Source: Jimgerdemannia flammicorona (taxonomy: Eukaryota > Mucoromycota > Endogonomycetes > Endogonales > Endogonaceae). Taken from it: DNA of 10,920 nt. The notes under the pieces are model-generated. The model did not search any database, was not told where the DNA came from, and was given only the letters and a program-made list of their open reading frames with translations. Shown here piece after piece: positions 1 through 8,000 of this stretch (positions are counted from its first letter, which is position 1; every line of letters starts with the position of its first letter). Location: NCBI GenBank assembly GCA_003990745.1, contig RBNI01006847.1, forward strand, positions 1 to 10,920, in the 5' to 3' direction. The translations under genes were made by a program, and so were the position numbers.

Positions 1-243
1 AGGCAGATAGCCAGACAGGATGACAAATCTATAAAGAATAAGAGAAGAGAATAATATTCACTAAGACAGATAGCCAGACTTAATGGCAAACCAATAAAGA
101 ATAAGAGAAGGAGATAGCATCATTGAGACAAATAACCAGATATGACAACATACCCATAAAGAATAAGAGAAGGAGATAGCATTATTGAGGCAGATAGCCA
201 GACATGACAATAAACCCATAAAGAATAAGAGAAAGAAATAGCA
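1..243. repeat. Tandem array of about four 62-63 bp AT-rich units
   Basis: Units start at about 1, 64, 126 and 188. Each opens with a form of AGRCAGATAGCCAGAC, passes a variable stretch with ATGACAA-like words, and then carries the conserved core ATAAAGAATAAGAGAAGGAG followed by ATAGCATTATTGAG-like sequence. Unit lengths are 63, 62 and 62 bp; the fourth breaks down after about 243. Copies differ by scattered substitutions, mostly transitions. The array begins at the window edge, so its true copy number is unknown. It ends about 107 bp before the inferred ATG of the LINE ORF1. It is either a minisatellite into which the LINE inserted, or repeated 5' units belonging to the LINE. The sequence alone does not decide between these. 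Confidence 0.88.
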
Positions 244-349
244 ATGCTCCCTCTGCTATAATTCACGTTACACACACTTTCACAACATACTTTTAAGTCG
301 TTTATTAGAGAAAGATACTAAGGCAATATCAACCAGTAAGCAAGACGAC
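244..349 (+). other. Unassigned stretch between tandem array and LINE ORF1; possible LINE 5' UTR
   Basis: This is about 106 bp of AT-rich sequence without an ORF. It lies directly upstream of ATG 350, where composition changes sharply to G-rich. It may be the LINE 5' untranslated region, but no internal promoter box could be recognised with confidence. A word TTCACAACA at 279-287 matches the 3' end of the copia LTR, but the surrounding sequence does not align well. The 5' boundary of the LINE cannot be fixed because no target-site duplication partner is visible in the window. Confidence 0.4.
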
Positions 350-1724
350 ATGCGTACTAGGTCAGGTGGACCTGGGGCCTTCGACTGACAGCATGTCAGG
401 AGAGGGAATGGTCTGGGGATGGGATCTTTTGGTGGCTCCAGTAGATAGGGCAGCTTGGGCAGTAGAGGAGGTATTGGTGGGGGGGCTGGTGGGCAGTAGG
501 GAAGAAGCTTTGCAGATGCACTGAGGACTGGAGGCTGGCCAATGGGTGCCTGCAGGGGACAGGCAGGAGGGAAGGGGAAGTAGAAGGCTAGGGATGAGGG
601 GGGAGAGAGGCCTTCACAGGTGGGAGGTGGAGGAAGTGGAGTAGCGGCTGGAGGTAGTGGCAGAACTGCTGATGGAGGTGTGATGGCAAATCAGGAAAAA
701 AAAAGAGATGTGATGGCTGATGGCCAGGGGGGGCAGGGGTTCCTGAAGCAGAAGGGGGACTTAGTGGATGGTGTAACGGGACTGGCAGTGGCCCTATTGC
801 TCAGGAAGTCAATCTCAGAGTTCGCAGTTACCTTGTGCTTCCGGGGCTTGGCAGTGATGGCAAGGATGGTCCTGGGGCTTATTTCAAAGCAGATGGCTGG
901 GGCAGCCTCAGTGAAGTTCTTGAAGGGTCTGGAGGGGGTTGAGGTGGGCTTTGAGGAGGCAGGCCTTCTGGACGAGGCTCTGAAGACTGGAGTAGTGGTT
1001 GGGGAGGTGGTGGTCTCCATGGTGAGGTGCTTGAGGTGGGACCCCAGGGTGGTGCAGCTTATGGTGAGGGGGGTGCCTGCAGTGACTAAGGAGGAGACTC
1101 AGAAGAGGGTGGAGGAGGTGATAGTAGAGTATAGTGATGTTATAGACATTGGCTTCTAGATGTGGGAGGGGATAATGTTTAGGACAGACGATGTCGATGT
1201 CAGAATTAGGCTGGCGGGGAAGGAGGCCACAGGAAAGATGAGTGACCGGCCCTCAGTACTGATGTAGGGAGCCTTTGTCTGTAAGGTGTCGAAGGTGAAA
1301 GAGAGTGATGAGGAGGAGGAGGACTTGTTGGAAGTGCTGGAGGAGCTGAGTGGTGCAGTGGAGAGGAGGGTGAAAGCCTGGAAGCAGTTTGAAGAGTCGA
1401 TGCATCTGGAGGTGGTGGATGGAAAGTACATCTGTACTGATAGAAGACAATGAGAGAGGGCACAGGGGTGCAAGATGCAGAGGGAGCTGTTGGCGAGTAT
1501 GACAGGAGGGGAGAAGAGGAAGGTAGACAGGGCTGAGGAAGCTGAAGGCATCAAAGCCAGTGTATGGGCAAGCAAAGGAGGAGAGGAGGGGGAGGTGACT
1601 GAGGAATGGGCGGCAAAGGTGCTGGGCAAGGATCCCTATGCTGACAGTACTTTTGAAGTTTGGGAGGAGGAGTCAGATGGCACCCCCCCCCCCACTTGTC
1701 AGGAGGGGCCCAGTAGGGAAGAAA
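350..1724 (+). pseudogene. LINE ORF1, 5' part, interrupted by copia insertion
   Basis: One frame runs from ATG 350 to the copia insertion, broken by stops at 386 (TGA), 446, 497, 581, 1157 and 1265 (TAG) and 1451 (TGA), each reachable from CGA or CAG by C-to-T. ATG 350 is chosen because it is the first ATG where the frame turns Gly/Ser/Arg-rich and coding-like. The N-terminal part is rich in Gly and Ser, followed by a SFADAL-like word near 506. The stretch 683-1156 is the longest open part. Residues encoded at about 1046-1156 (VVQLMVRGVPAV, then a helix-like segment ending YSDVIDIGF) look like the first strand and helix of an RRM-type fold, as in many LINE ORF1 proteins; this is a weak, by-eye resemblance. 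After 1265 comes an acidic, helix-prone segment (SDEEEEDLLEVLEEL). No CCHC knuckle is visible. The protein would bind element RNA if the family rule holds. A run of 11 C at 1683-1693 lies in a Pro codon stretch, and the frame on the far side of the copia element is offset by one base. Confidence 0.72.
1720..1724. repeat. Left copy of copia target-site duplication (AGAAA)
   Basis: AGAAA immediately precedes the TGTTGA start of the left LTR and is repeated directly after the right LTR at 6588-6592. Five base pairs is the usual duplication length for Ty1/copia integrase. It is a perfect match although the element is heavily mutated. Confidence 0.93.
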
Positions 1725-1882
1725 TGTTGAGATTATAGGTTGCAACTCGATATAGCACTCGATATAGATAATTTGTTGTATAGTGGCATTGGGGTGACAT
1801 CATCAATAAATGTGTAAAAGCGTATTACTTAAGTGATCAATAAATAATTCCCTCTCTCCTATTCCTCTTAAAGTTCACAACA
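1725..1882 (+). repeat. Left LTR of copia element
   Basis: It begins TGTTGAGATT and ends TTCACAACA, following the TG...CA rule. It contains a direct repeat of ACTCGATATAG (two copies about 14 bp apart near 1746-1770), and two AATAAA-type polyadenylation words near 1805-1810 and 1840-1850. It aligns over its full length with 6432-6587. At least eleven substitutions separate the pair, all transitions, plus one 2-bp length difference near 1776 with a few unresolved changes beside it. Confidence 0.95.
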
Positions 1883-1884
1883 AA

Positions 1885-1898
1885 GGTTATGAGCCCTG
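1885..1898 (+). other. Primer-binding site for initiator tRNA-Met half molecule
   Basis: GGTTATGAGCCCTG lies two bases after the left LTR. It is complementary to CAGGGCUCAUAACC, the anticodon stem-loop of a fungal-type initiator tRNA-Met (anticodon CAU included), rather than to the tRNA 3' end. Drosophila copia is known to prime from a tRNA-iMet fragment cut in the anticodon stem, so this element probably uses the same half-tRNA strategy. The match is judged from remembered fungal tRNA sequences. Confidence 0.85.
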
Positions 1899-1947
1899 GT
1901 TAGTGGATAATATACACACCTCTTTAATATATGCTACACTACAATAT

Positions 1948-2839
1948 ATGAAGATGTCAAACCCAGAAAGCCCAAGCTCAAGTGCTGTGGTGCTAAGCCC
2001 GGCAAGTAACACAAGCAGAGCAGGTACTGGTATGGATATTATAGTCCCTCTGGTGGGTGCCCCAGTGATTGCTCCGGTGGCGGCTATGATGACAAGAAGG
2101 ACGATTCCTATCTTTGACAGTAAGGATTATACCATATGGGTGTACCATATGAGGAACCTCTTGGAGGAATGTGGTCTAGAGAACTTTTGGAAGCCACAGG
2201 TGCAAGTAACGAGATATGACTCAGTGAAGGATCACAAGGTGTTGAGGGAGATCACATTTACTCTATCGAATAAATAAATGAAACTTGTTATGAATGTTAT
2301 GACAGCGAATGAAGCCTGGGAGACCCTACATGACCATCATCAACAAGCATGCATCCAACAGATTCCACCTGAAGGGACAATTATTTACTCTACAGATAAA
2401 GCCCAAGGAGAGTATCCAAGAATATGCCAACCATGTCAATGATCTGACGAATTAGGTGAACTCACTTTCTGTACTGGTGGACCTCATCAGGGAGGAAGAC
2501 AAGGTCCTGGCTCTTATATGAGGCCTCCCAGATGTATATAATGTGGTCATATCTGCTATGCGGGAATCTGATAAGCTTTTGGACTATAAGCACGTCATCA
2601 TGAGCCTATTAAACGATAAATCAAGGTGGAACAATGGCGCAAATGAAGACTATAACAAGAAAGCATTTTATGGCATATATGGTCAAGGCAAAGGAAAGCA
2701 AGGCAAAGGACAAGGACAACAATGCAATGGACAATGAGATGGTCAACATGCCAAATTTGGCATTAAGTGCTTCTACTGTGATAAGCCCGAACATCACATC
2801 CAAGACTGCAATCTAAAGAAGAAAGAAAAGAGAGACTAA
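1948..2839 (+). pseudogene. copia gag (capsid/nucleocapsid), frameshifted
   Basis: The start ATG 1948 opens a frame running to 2277; translation upstream of it would need a non-ATG start. The segment near 2106-2200 (IPIFDSKDYTIW, then HMRNLLEECGLENFW) matches the N-terminal copia gag pattern. A TAA at 2275 is in frame, and the coding frame continues beyond it (NEAWETLHD near 2307). Between about 2310 and 2338 the frame shifts by one base. The second frame carries the UBN2-like gag core (near 2357-2440) and stops at 2453, 2519 and 2735. A Gly/Lys/Gln-rich tract near 2680-2735 precedes a perfect CX2CX4HX4C zinc knuckle at 2768-2809 (Cys 2768, Cys 2777, His 2792, Cys 2807), which would bind element RNA. 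TAA at 2837 follows the knuckle. No functional protein can be made. Confidence 0.87.
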
Positions 2840-3270
2840 TGTGGTCAGGCAAACATCATGGACACCAACAATCAGAGTGGCGACAGGATATTCTTCATGG
2901 AGGTGGAGAGCTGCCAACATGTAAATATAAGCATGAGCGCTAACGTATACAGTAAAGAAGTTTGACTCATGGATTCTGGTGCAACACAACATATGATGGC
3001 ACACCGTAAATGGTTCTCTATATATGAGAAGTTCGAGCATCCCGTACCTATCAAACTAGGTGACAACAATATAATCTATGCTCAGGGCAAAGGAAATGTT
3101 AGAATATACCTACATAGAAAAGTCAAAGAACCCTCAGGCACCTTTGTAAACATACTATATGCTCCAGATATAGGCAAAAATCTCTTCTCAATAGGATGAA
3201 TAATGGCCTGAGGAGACAAAGGAGTAAACATATACTCAAACAGAGTAACGGTAATTGATCTAAAGAACAA
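2840..3270 (+). pseudogene. copia aspartic protease domain
   Basis: The frame is continuous with the second gag frame. The active-site word MDSGATQHM (Asp at 2972) matches the copia-type D-S-G-A protease motif. The codon two before it is TGA (2963) where copia proteases have Trp, so TGG has become TGA. The second conserved segment near 3150-3196 (NILYAPDIGKNLFSIG) fits the C-terminal half of the protease, usually ending in a NLLS-like word. Two further TGA codons at 3197 and 3209 stand where Arg or a similar residue is expected. The protease would process the Gag-Pol polyprotein within the particle. Confidence 0.88.
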
Positions 3271-4525
3271 TAAGAAATTAATATATATGTCGAAAAGAGG
3301 AAATCTTTATGCAATTGATGGAATGCTGAATGGTACATCAGCATACTCTGCAATGACAAATGACACCTGGCATATATGGCACAAATGGTTAGGACACATT
3401 GGCCAGACAAGCTTAGAATGGATGATGAGGAATAGCTCAGTGAAAGGATTACTGAACTGTACATCTCTGAACTTCTTTTGCAATAACTGCACAGTGAATA
3501 AGGCTTCTTAGAAGTCTTTTCAGGAATGGACGAAACGAGTGAGTGGCATATACGATCTTATACATACAGATATCTGCGGTCCCATACATATATCATCACA
3601 TTCCAGGAAGAAGTATTTTATTACTTTTATCGACGATTACACTTGTAAGGCCCATGTGTACTTCCTCTCAGCAAAGAGCGAAGCATTCAAGAAATTCAAA
3701 GAATTCAAGGTGAGCATGGAGAATAATATGAAACCTTGGATAGGGATACTATGCTCAGATAACAGGACAGAATATGTAAATAAGTCCTTTAAACAATTCT
3801 TAAAAGAGTATGGAATATGACATACTAGAACAGCTCCCTATACTCTGCAATAAAATGGTGTGGCGGAATGGTTCAATCGAATGATCATTGAGATGGCCCA
3901 AACGATGATGAATGCAGCTAGTTTGCTGCAATCCTTCTGGGCCGAAGCATTGAACACAGTGGTGTATATACGTAATCAATGTATTTCTCGAGCCTTAAGT
4001 AAAGAAATTGATGTACAGTCTAAGGATGATAACCTTACATCTGAAGAACTGTGGAGCGGATCCAAGCCTGACATCTCGCACTTACAGACATTCAGAAGCA
4101 AGGCTTACATATTGGATAAAGGTGGAAATAGAGGAAAATTCGAGTCTAAGGCAGATAAGTATATATTCCTTAGATACAATGGATCAGTATATAGGTTGTG
4201 GAATATGCAAAAGTGCAGTATAGTCTTCTCTCATGATGTTCAGTTCAAAGAGAAAGCAAAGGAAATTTGCGTGGAAATTCCTATACCCATAATCAATCCA
4301 ATGGTGAGTAGAATTATACCAACAGTGAATGCAACTACACCAACGATTCCGGCAACAACAGTACAACCTATGCCTATGAGATCAATGGCGCAAGTACCTA
4401 TGAGACCCTCTGAACCGAGAATTATGGAGATTTCAGATAACAAAGAGGATATCTCTCTGAAGGATAAGAAAAAGCACAAATCTGGGATGGATAACAAAGT
4501 CCAAGCAGATCTGGGAAATTACTAG
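3271..4525 (+). pseudogene. copia integrase (HHCC zinc domain, DD35E core, GKGGY-like tail)
   Basis: The pre-integrase zinc-binding region shows HKWLGHIG (His 3380 and 3395) and CNNC (Cys 3479 and 3488). The catalytic core follows: HTDICGP (Asp 3569), then a SDN word (Asp 3758), then NGVAE (Glu 3866). The second Asp and the Glu are exactly 35 residues apart, the classic DD35E spacing. Stops lie at 3509 (TAG), 3818 (TGA), 3851 (TAA) and 4523 (TAG). The usual Gly after SDN is Arg here, and the usual Arg after NGVAE is Trp; both fit single transitions. The stretch 3854-4522 is the longest open part of the element. Its tail (about 4290-4510) is low-complexity, rich in Pro, Thr, Met and Lys, as usual between integrase and reverse transcriptase. 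Confidence 0.94.
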
Positions 4526-5500
4526 GATCCACCCAAGTCATCTCATCACAAACAATATCACATGAACTATGTCTGTGAATGTGCTTACATAGCAATGACC
4601 AGTGAGCCAGCATATTACGACAAAGCCATTCAATCAAATGATAAAAAGGAGTGGAAAAAGGCTATGGACGAGGAGTATAACTCACTCATCAAGAATGACA
4701 TGTGGGACTTCGTTCCTCTTCTGGCAAATTGACAAGCCATAGGATCCCAATGGGTGTATAAAATCAAGCACGATAGCAACAGCAGCATAGAGTGATATAA
4801 GGCCTGATTCGTAGCAAAGGGGTATTCACAAGACTTTGGAGTCAACTACGACAAGACATTTTCCCTGGTATTTAAGCTTACTTCACTTGGAATACTTCTT
4901 ACAATCAGAGCCAAGTATGACTACAAGATACATCAAATAGATGTTAAGACAGCCTTCCTAAATGGAGATGTAGATACTGAACTATATGTTCTTTAACTAC
5001 AAGGATACGAACTCTATGACAATGAGAAGGAGTTAGTATGCAGACTACACAAAAGCCTCTATGGTATAAAACAGGCAGTGAGGCTATGGAATCAAAAGAT
5101 CGACGATTATCTCATAGAAGAGAATGGGTTCAAATGATGCAAAGTAGACCCATGTATATATACTCATCATACATCCTCAGGATTGGTGTACCTGGAACTT
5201 TGGGTTGACAATATCGTTCTGGTTGGAATGATAAGTGAGATCAACAAAGTAAAGGTAGCACTATGCAAGAAGTTCAAGATGACAGATTTGGGTGATGCAT
5301 CTTTCCTTTTGGGGATATCCATCATATGTGACAGGAGCGCGCATACTATATACCTAAGCCAAGAAGTCTACATTCAGACAATACTTGAGCGATTCAGCAT
5401 AAGCGAGTGCAAGCCAGTCAGAACACTGATGGAGACATCTGTGAGATTAAAGAAGTCTGATACACCTGATGACAATGATATTCCCTATCGATAAGCGGTA
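4526..5500 (+). pseudogene. copia reverse transcriptase (RVT_2 type)
   Basis: Family landmarks appear in order: KEWKKAMDEEYNSL near 4650; IGSQWVYKIK near 4739; FVAKGYSQ near 4808; motif A IDVKTAFLNGD with Asp at 4940; SLYGIKQA near 5054; motif C LWVDN at 5195-5209; and KFKMTDLGDASFLLGI near 5270. Motif C should be YVDD: the second catalytic Asp is Asn (AAT at 5207), a G-to-A change that would abolish polymerisation. Stops lie at 4730, 4793, 4805, 4994, 5135 and 5492. Those at 4793 and 4805 fall in the usual ERYKARLVAKG-type segment where Arg is expected, and 4994 and 5492 fall where Gln is expected. No frameshift is needed across the domain. Confidence 0.95.
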
Positions 5501-6130
5501 GGATCCCTTATATATCTTATGCTCAGGACAAGACCTGATCTATTGTATACAATCAACAAGGTGGCGCAATATGCATCATACTATGACAACTCGCATTGGA
5601 TGGCAATCAAGTGCATATTTAGGTACAATAAAGGCACAAAGAGCTATTTGCTCAATTTGGGTAATAAAGGAGTTAAAAGATTAAGTGGGAGTACTGTTAC
5701 AGTAAGCCTTTCCAGTATGTGTGATGCTGATTGGGCTGGGGACTTGGATGACAGAAGGTCTACAACAGGATACTTCTTGTATCTCAATGATGGTGGAGCC
5801 ATTTCATGGCAAACTCATAAGCAATCATCAGTGGTGACATCATCTACATAAGCAGAATATCAAGTGTTGTCAATGGTGATGAAGGAGGCCATCTGGCTTC
5901 ATGAACTGCTAAAGGATCTGGGATTCCCTCAAGAATCTATGACTATATATCAGGACAACCAATCCACCATTACTTTGGTAAAGAACCCTATACATCATGC
6001 AAGGATCAATCATATTAATATACAGCACCATTACATATGAGAATGCATTGAAAACGAGACTATACACCTGTTATACATCCCTACAGAGCAAATGGCAGCA
6101 GATTCCCTAACAAAGCTCTTCCAAAGGTAA
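5501..6130 (+). pseudogene. copia RNase H domain and pol C-terminus
   Basis: TRPDLLYTINKVAQY near 5528 opens the connection. CDADWAGDLDDRRSTTGY (Asp 5723 and 5729), then AEYQVLS (Glu 5855), then YQDNQS (Asp 5954) give the Asp-Glu-Asp residues of copia RNase H. WLHELLKDLGF near 5893 and DSLTKLF near 6101 are also family landmarks. Stops lie at 5849 (TAA, in the usual SST-Q/E-AEY word) and 6038 (TGA, where HFIRE-type elements have Arg). TAA at 6128-6130 is taken as the natural end because the family homology finishes there. Confidence 0.95.
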
Positions 6131-6431
6131 AGTTCGATTTTTGCATGCAAGAAATGGGTATAATGGTGAATGATGGGTAAAAATAAATATTACGGCGAAA
6201 TGATGGGTAGGATGAGTGTTGCAGTAAATATTTGTGATGGAAATCTATAACATTGCTCAGGATTTCCATTTTTCACTACTTCTCTTACCTATTTTTATGC
6301 TTATAAGTAGGGAATTTTGACCTTTTTCGGTCATCTAGATAGCATCCCATTGGTAATGTTTTATTTTATTTTTTTTGCTTAGCTGGAGATTGATCAGTTT
6401 TATTTGCATTCTTTATCTCATTGAGTGAGAG
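6131..6431 (+). other. copia 3' untranslated region with weak polypurine tract
   Basis: These 301 bp lie between the pol end and the right LTR with no ORF. They contain two copies of AATGATGGGTA (near 6170 and 6199), a small inverted repeat TGACC-6-GGTCA (6318-6333), and a T-rich run near 6358-6378. The purine-rich word TGAGTGAGAG at 6422-6431 abuts the LTR and is the likely plus-strand priming site. It is short and interrupted by T, either by decay or by family habit. Nothing else is recognisable. Confidence 0.6.
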
Positions 6432-6587
6432 TGTTGAGATTACAGATTGCAACTCGATATAGCACTCAATATAGATAATTTGTAGCAGTGGCGTTGGGGT
6501 GACATCATCAATAAACATGTAAAAGCATGTTACTTGAGTGATCAATAAATAATTCCCTCTCTCCTATTCCTCCTAAAGTTCACAATA
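6432..6587 (+). repeat. Right LTR of copia element
   Basis: It begins TGTTGAGATT, identical to the left LTR start, and ends TTCACAATA. The final CA of the left copy has become TA here, so the TG...CA rule is broken by one C-to-T transition. It would supply the 3' processing signals through its AATAAA-type words near 6508 and 6543. Several differences from the left LTR fall at former CpG sites. Confidence 0.95.
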
Positions 6588-6592
6588 AGAAA
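6588..6592. repeat. Right copy of copia target-site duplication (AGAAA)
   Basis: AGAAA directly follows the right LTR and matches 1720-1724. Removing the element plus one copy rejoins the G-rich LINE sequence and fixes the LTR end at 6587. Confidence 0.93.
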
Positions 6593-7228
6593 AGAGTAGC
6601 AGAGGATGTTCTGATGCAGGAGGCCCAGTGAGTTCACTTTGGAGTCCCAGATGTGATGAAAGGGGGTCAGGTGGTAGCAGTTGGCAAGGATAAGCTGGTG
6701 GATGTCCCAGAGGAGGGGTGGGATGAGGCTGCCAGTGTAGGAGTTGATATTACAATGCTGGATGCAGGGCAGCCTGGGACTCCTGGAGGGAAGGAGGTGA
6801 GGAACCTGCTGTGGATACACACAGTGATGGATAACCTCGTGGCTGAAGAGTTGGGAGAAGTAGACCTACATGTCATACTAGAGGAGTATTGGGCACAGAT
6901 TCTGCGAGGTGATGGGGTGGTGGAGGCACTGAAGGTGGAGATTCTTGTGATCTTACTGGAAGAGGAGGGATATGAGGTGGATGAGGTGAGGAAGGCAGAG
7001 CTGGAGGTTGTCACTGGTGAGCGGGCTGCCTACTGTTGGGCAGAGCATCATGGTTTACAGCTCTGGCAGGAGGCCTGTCTGGAGTATCATGAGGATTTTG
7101 AGGAGAGGGAAGATGGGGTGATGGTGAAACTTCTGGGAGGGCTAGAGGCACAGGAGGCTGGAGAAAGGGAACTTGCTGCAGAACATGACTTCGACCTGGG
7201 GCAAGAGGAGCTGAATGCAGACTTGTAG
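6593..7228 (+). pseudogene. LINE ORF1, 3' part (acidic C-terminal region)
   Basis: This is the continuation of ORF1 after the copia insertion, starting KRVAEDVLMQEAQ when the Lys codon of the duplication is included. There is one in-frame TGA at 6629 (CGA expected), then an open frame to TAG 7226-7228, 31 bp before the ORF2 ATG. About 200 residues are rich in Glu, Val, Leu and Gly, probably helical, with few basic residues. No family was recognised and no zinc knuckle is present. The frame is offset by one base from the 1475-1723 part, best explained by length change in the C11 run at 1683-1693. The longest open part (6632-7225) is almost free of damage, in contrast to the rest of ORF1. Assignment to ORF1 rests on position, frame, composition and the clean excision of the copia element. 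Confidence 0.7.
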
Positions 7229-7259
7229 AGGATAGAATCCCTATATAACAATATTTCCT

Positions 7260-8000
7260 ATGAACAGTATAACCAATATTTTTACTCTGAATGTAAATGG
7301 GTTAAGGGGAGCTGGGCAGTGTAAGAACATTTTTACTTGGCTCAAAGGATTGGAGGCTGATCTCTTTTTACTGCAGGATGTGTGGTGTGAGGATGAGGAT
7401 GATTGGGTGGAGTGGACTAGAGAATGGGGGGGGGCTACAGCTTGGTTTGGCAAAGTGGTGATTCTGCTGAAGAAGGGTAGAGGGGACTTGAAGAGAATCA
7501 GGAACTAGGGTGACTACTTGGTCTGGGGAGAATGGCATTGGCCAGGGTGGGAATTGGTGAGAGTTGGCTCCTGCTACTGCCCTGCAGCTAGAGGTGGGAG
7601 GATTGCATGGATTAAGGAGCTGCTGGAGGAGAGTACTTTCTTGGAGGAAGGTGTCAATATTCTGGGGGGTTATTTCAATATGGTTCAGGATCTACAACTA
7701 GATAGAACTGATGGAGGGAGAAATGCTGGTGGGAGAAGTGGTGGTCTGGATACATGGGAGGAGGTGGAGAATCTTAGCTCCTTAGGGGATGTGAGCAGGA
7801 CATGGTGGGGCAACACCAGGGTCTATATACACTGGGTGAATGGCTTAGGAACAAGGATTGATTGGATTCTGACAGCTGAATATTGGGGTGCTGATGTTTG
7901 GAAGACTTTGTAGGTGGAGTGGTACCCATGGTCTGATCACTGGGAACTGTTAGGGCAGGGGCAGTTTGGGGAGAGTGGAGATGGACCCAGACATTGGCAC
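7260..8000 (+). pseudogene. LINE ORF2, AP-endonuclease-like domain
   Basis: ATG 7260 begins ORF2 in a different frame from ORF1. The start FTLNVNGLRG (Asn 7296) and FLLQDV (7365-7382) match the first two motifs of LINE APE endonucleases; the usual catalytic Glu of LQE is Asp here. Further on, GGYFNMV (7665-7685) replaces the usual GDFN, so the catalytic Asp is Tyr (TAT at 7671). LDR follows, then TRIDWIL (Asp 7857) and WSDHWEL (7929-7949, His 7938), the C-terminal SDH motif. Stops at 7506 and 7911 (TAG) fit CAG-to-TAG. The enzyme nicks the genomic target to start target-primed reverse transcription. With two key residues changed it would be inactive even without the stops. Confidence 0.9.

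Larger units (their letters stand above)
1725..6587 (+). mobile_element. Complete but inactivated Ty1/copia (Pseudoviridae-type) LTR retrotransposon
   Basis: The element is 4863 bp. It has 158 and 156 bp LTRs, a primer-binding site two bases after the left LTR, gag-pol on the + strand in the copia order (gag, protease, integrase, reverse transcriptase, RNase H), and a 5-bp target duplication. Integrase before reverse transcriptase separates it from Ty3/gypsy. The LTRs share roughly 90% identity, so the insertion is not recent. One frameshift in gag and 19 in-frame stops in the rest of gag-pol make it non-autonomous, and several catalytic residues are lost. It lies inside ORF1 of the LINE in the same orientation, so it is the younger insertion. 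Confidence 0.96.

Noticed and set aside
1..243. CRISPR array
   Set aside because: The units are contiguous divergent tandem copies with no unique spacers, and the locus is eukaryotic.
279..287. TTCACAACA as the 3' end of another copia LTR
   Set aside because: The nine bases match the LTR end, and a CCCTCT word lies upstream, but the rest does not align, no TG start or primer-binding site follows, and a nine-base match can be chance in AT-rich DNA.
691..1629. Minus-strand ORFs opposite LINE ORF1 (also 6667-7014, 8519-8881 and 9944-10483)
   Set aside because: They are Pro/Ser/Thr-rich reverse complements of the G-rich coding strand, start and stop without relation to any motif, and show no family resemblance.
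2340..6130. Stop-codon reassignment (the many in-frame stops being sense codons)
   Set aside because: All three stops occur, and they replace different residues: TGA mostly Arg and once Trp, TAA and TAG mostly Gln. TGA as Arg is not a known code, catalytic residues are also changed by transitions, and the LTRs show the same transition pattern in non-coding DNA. Decay explains it better.
6653..7228. Domesticated host gene
   Set aside because: It is open for 191 codons, but it lies in the ORF1 frame between the copia target site and ORF2, with matching composition. There is no sign of its own promoter or introns, so it is better read as the end of ORF1.
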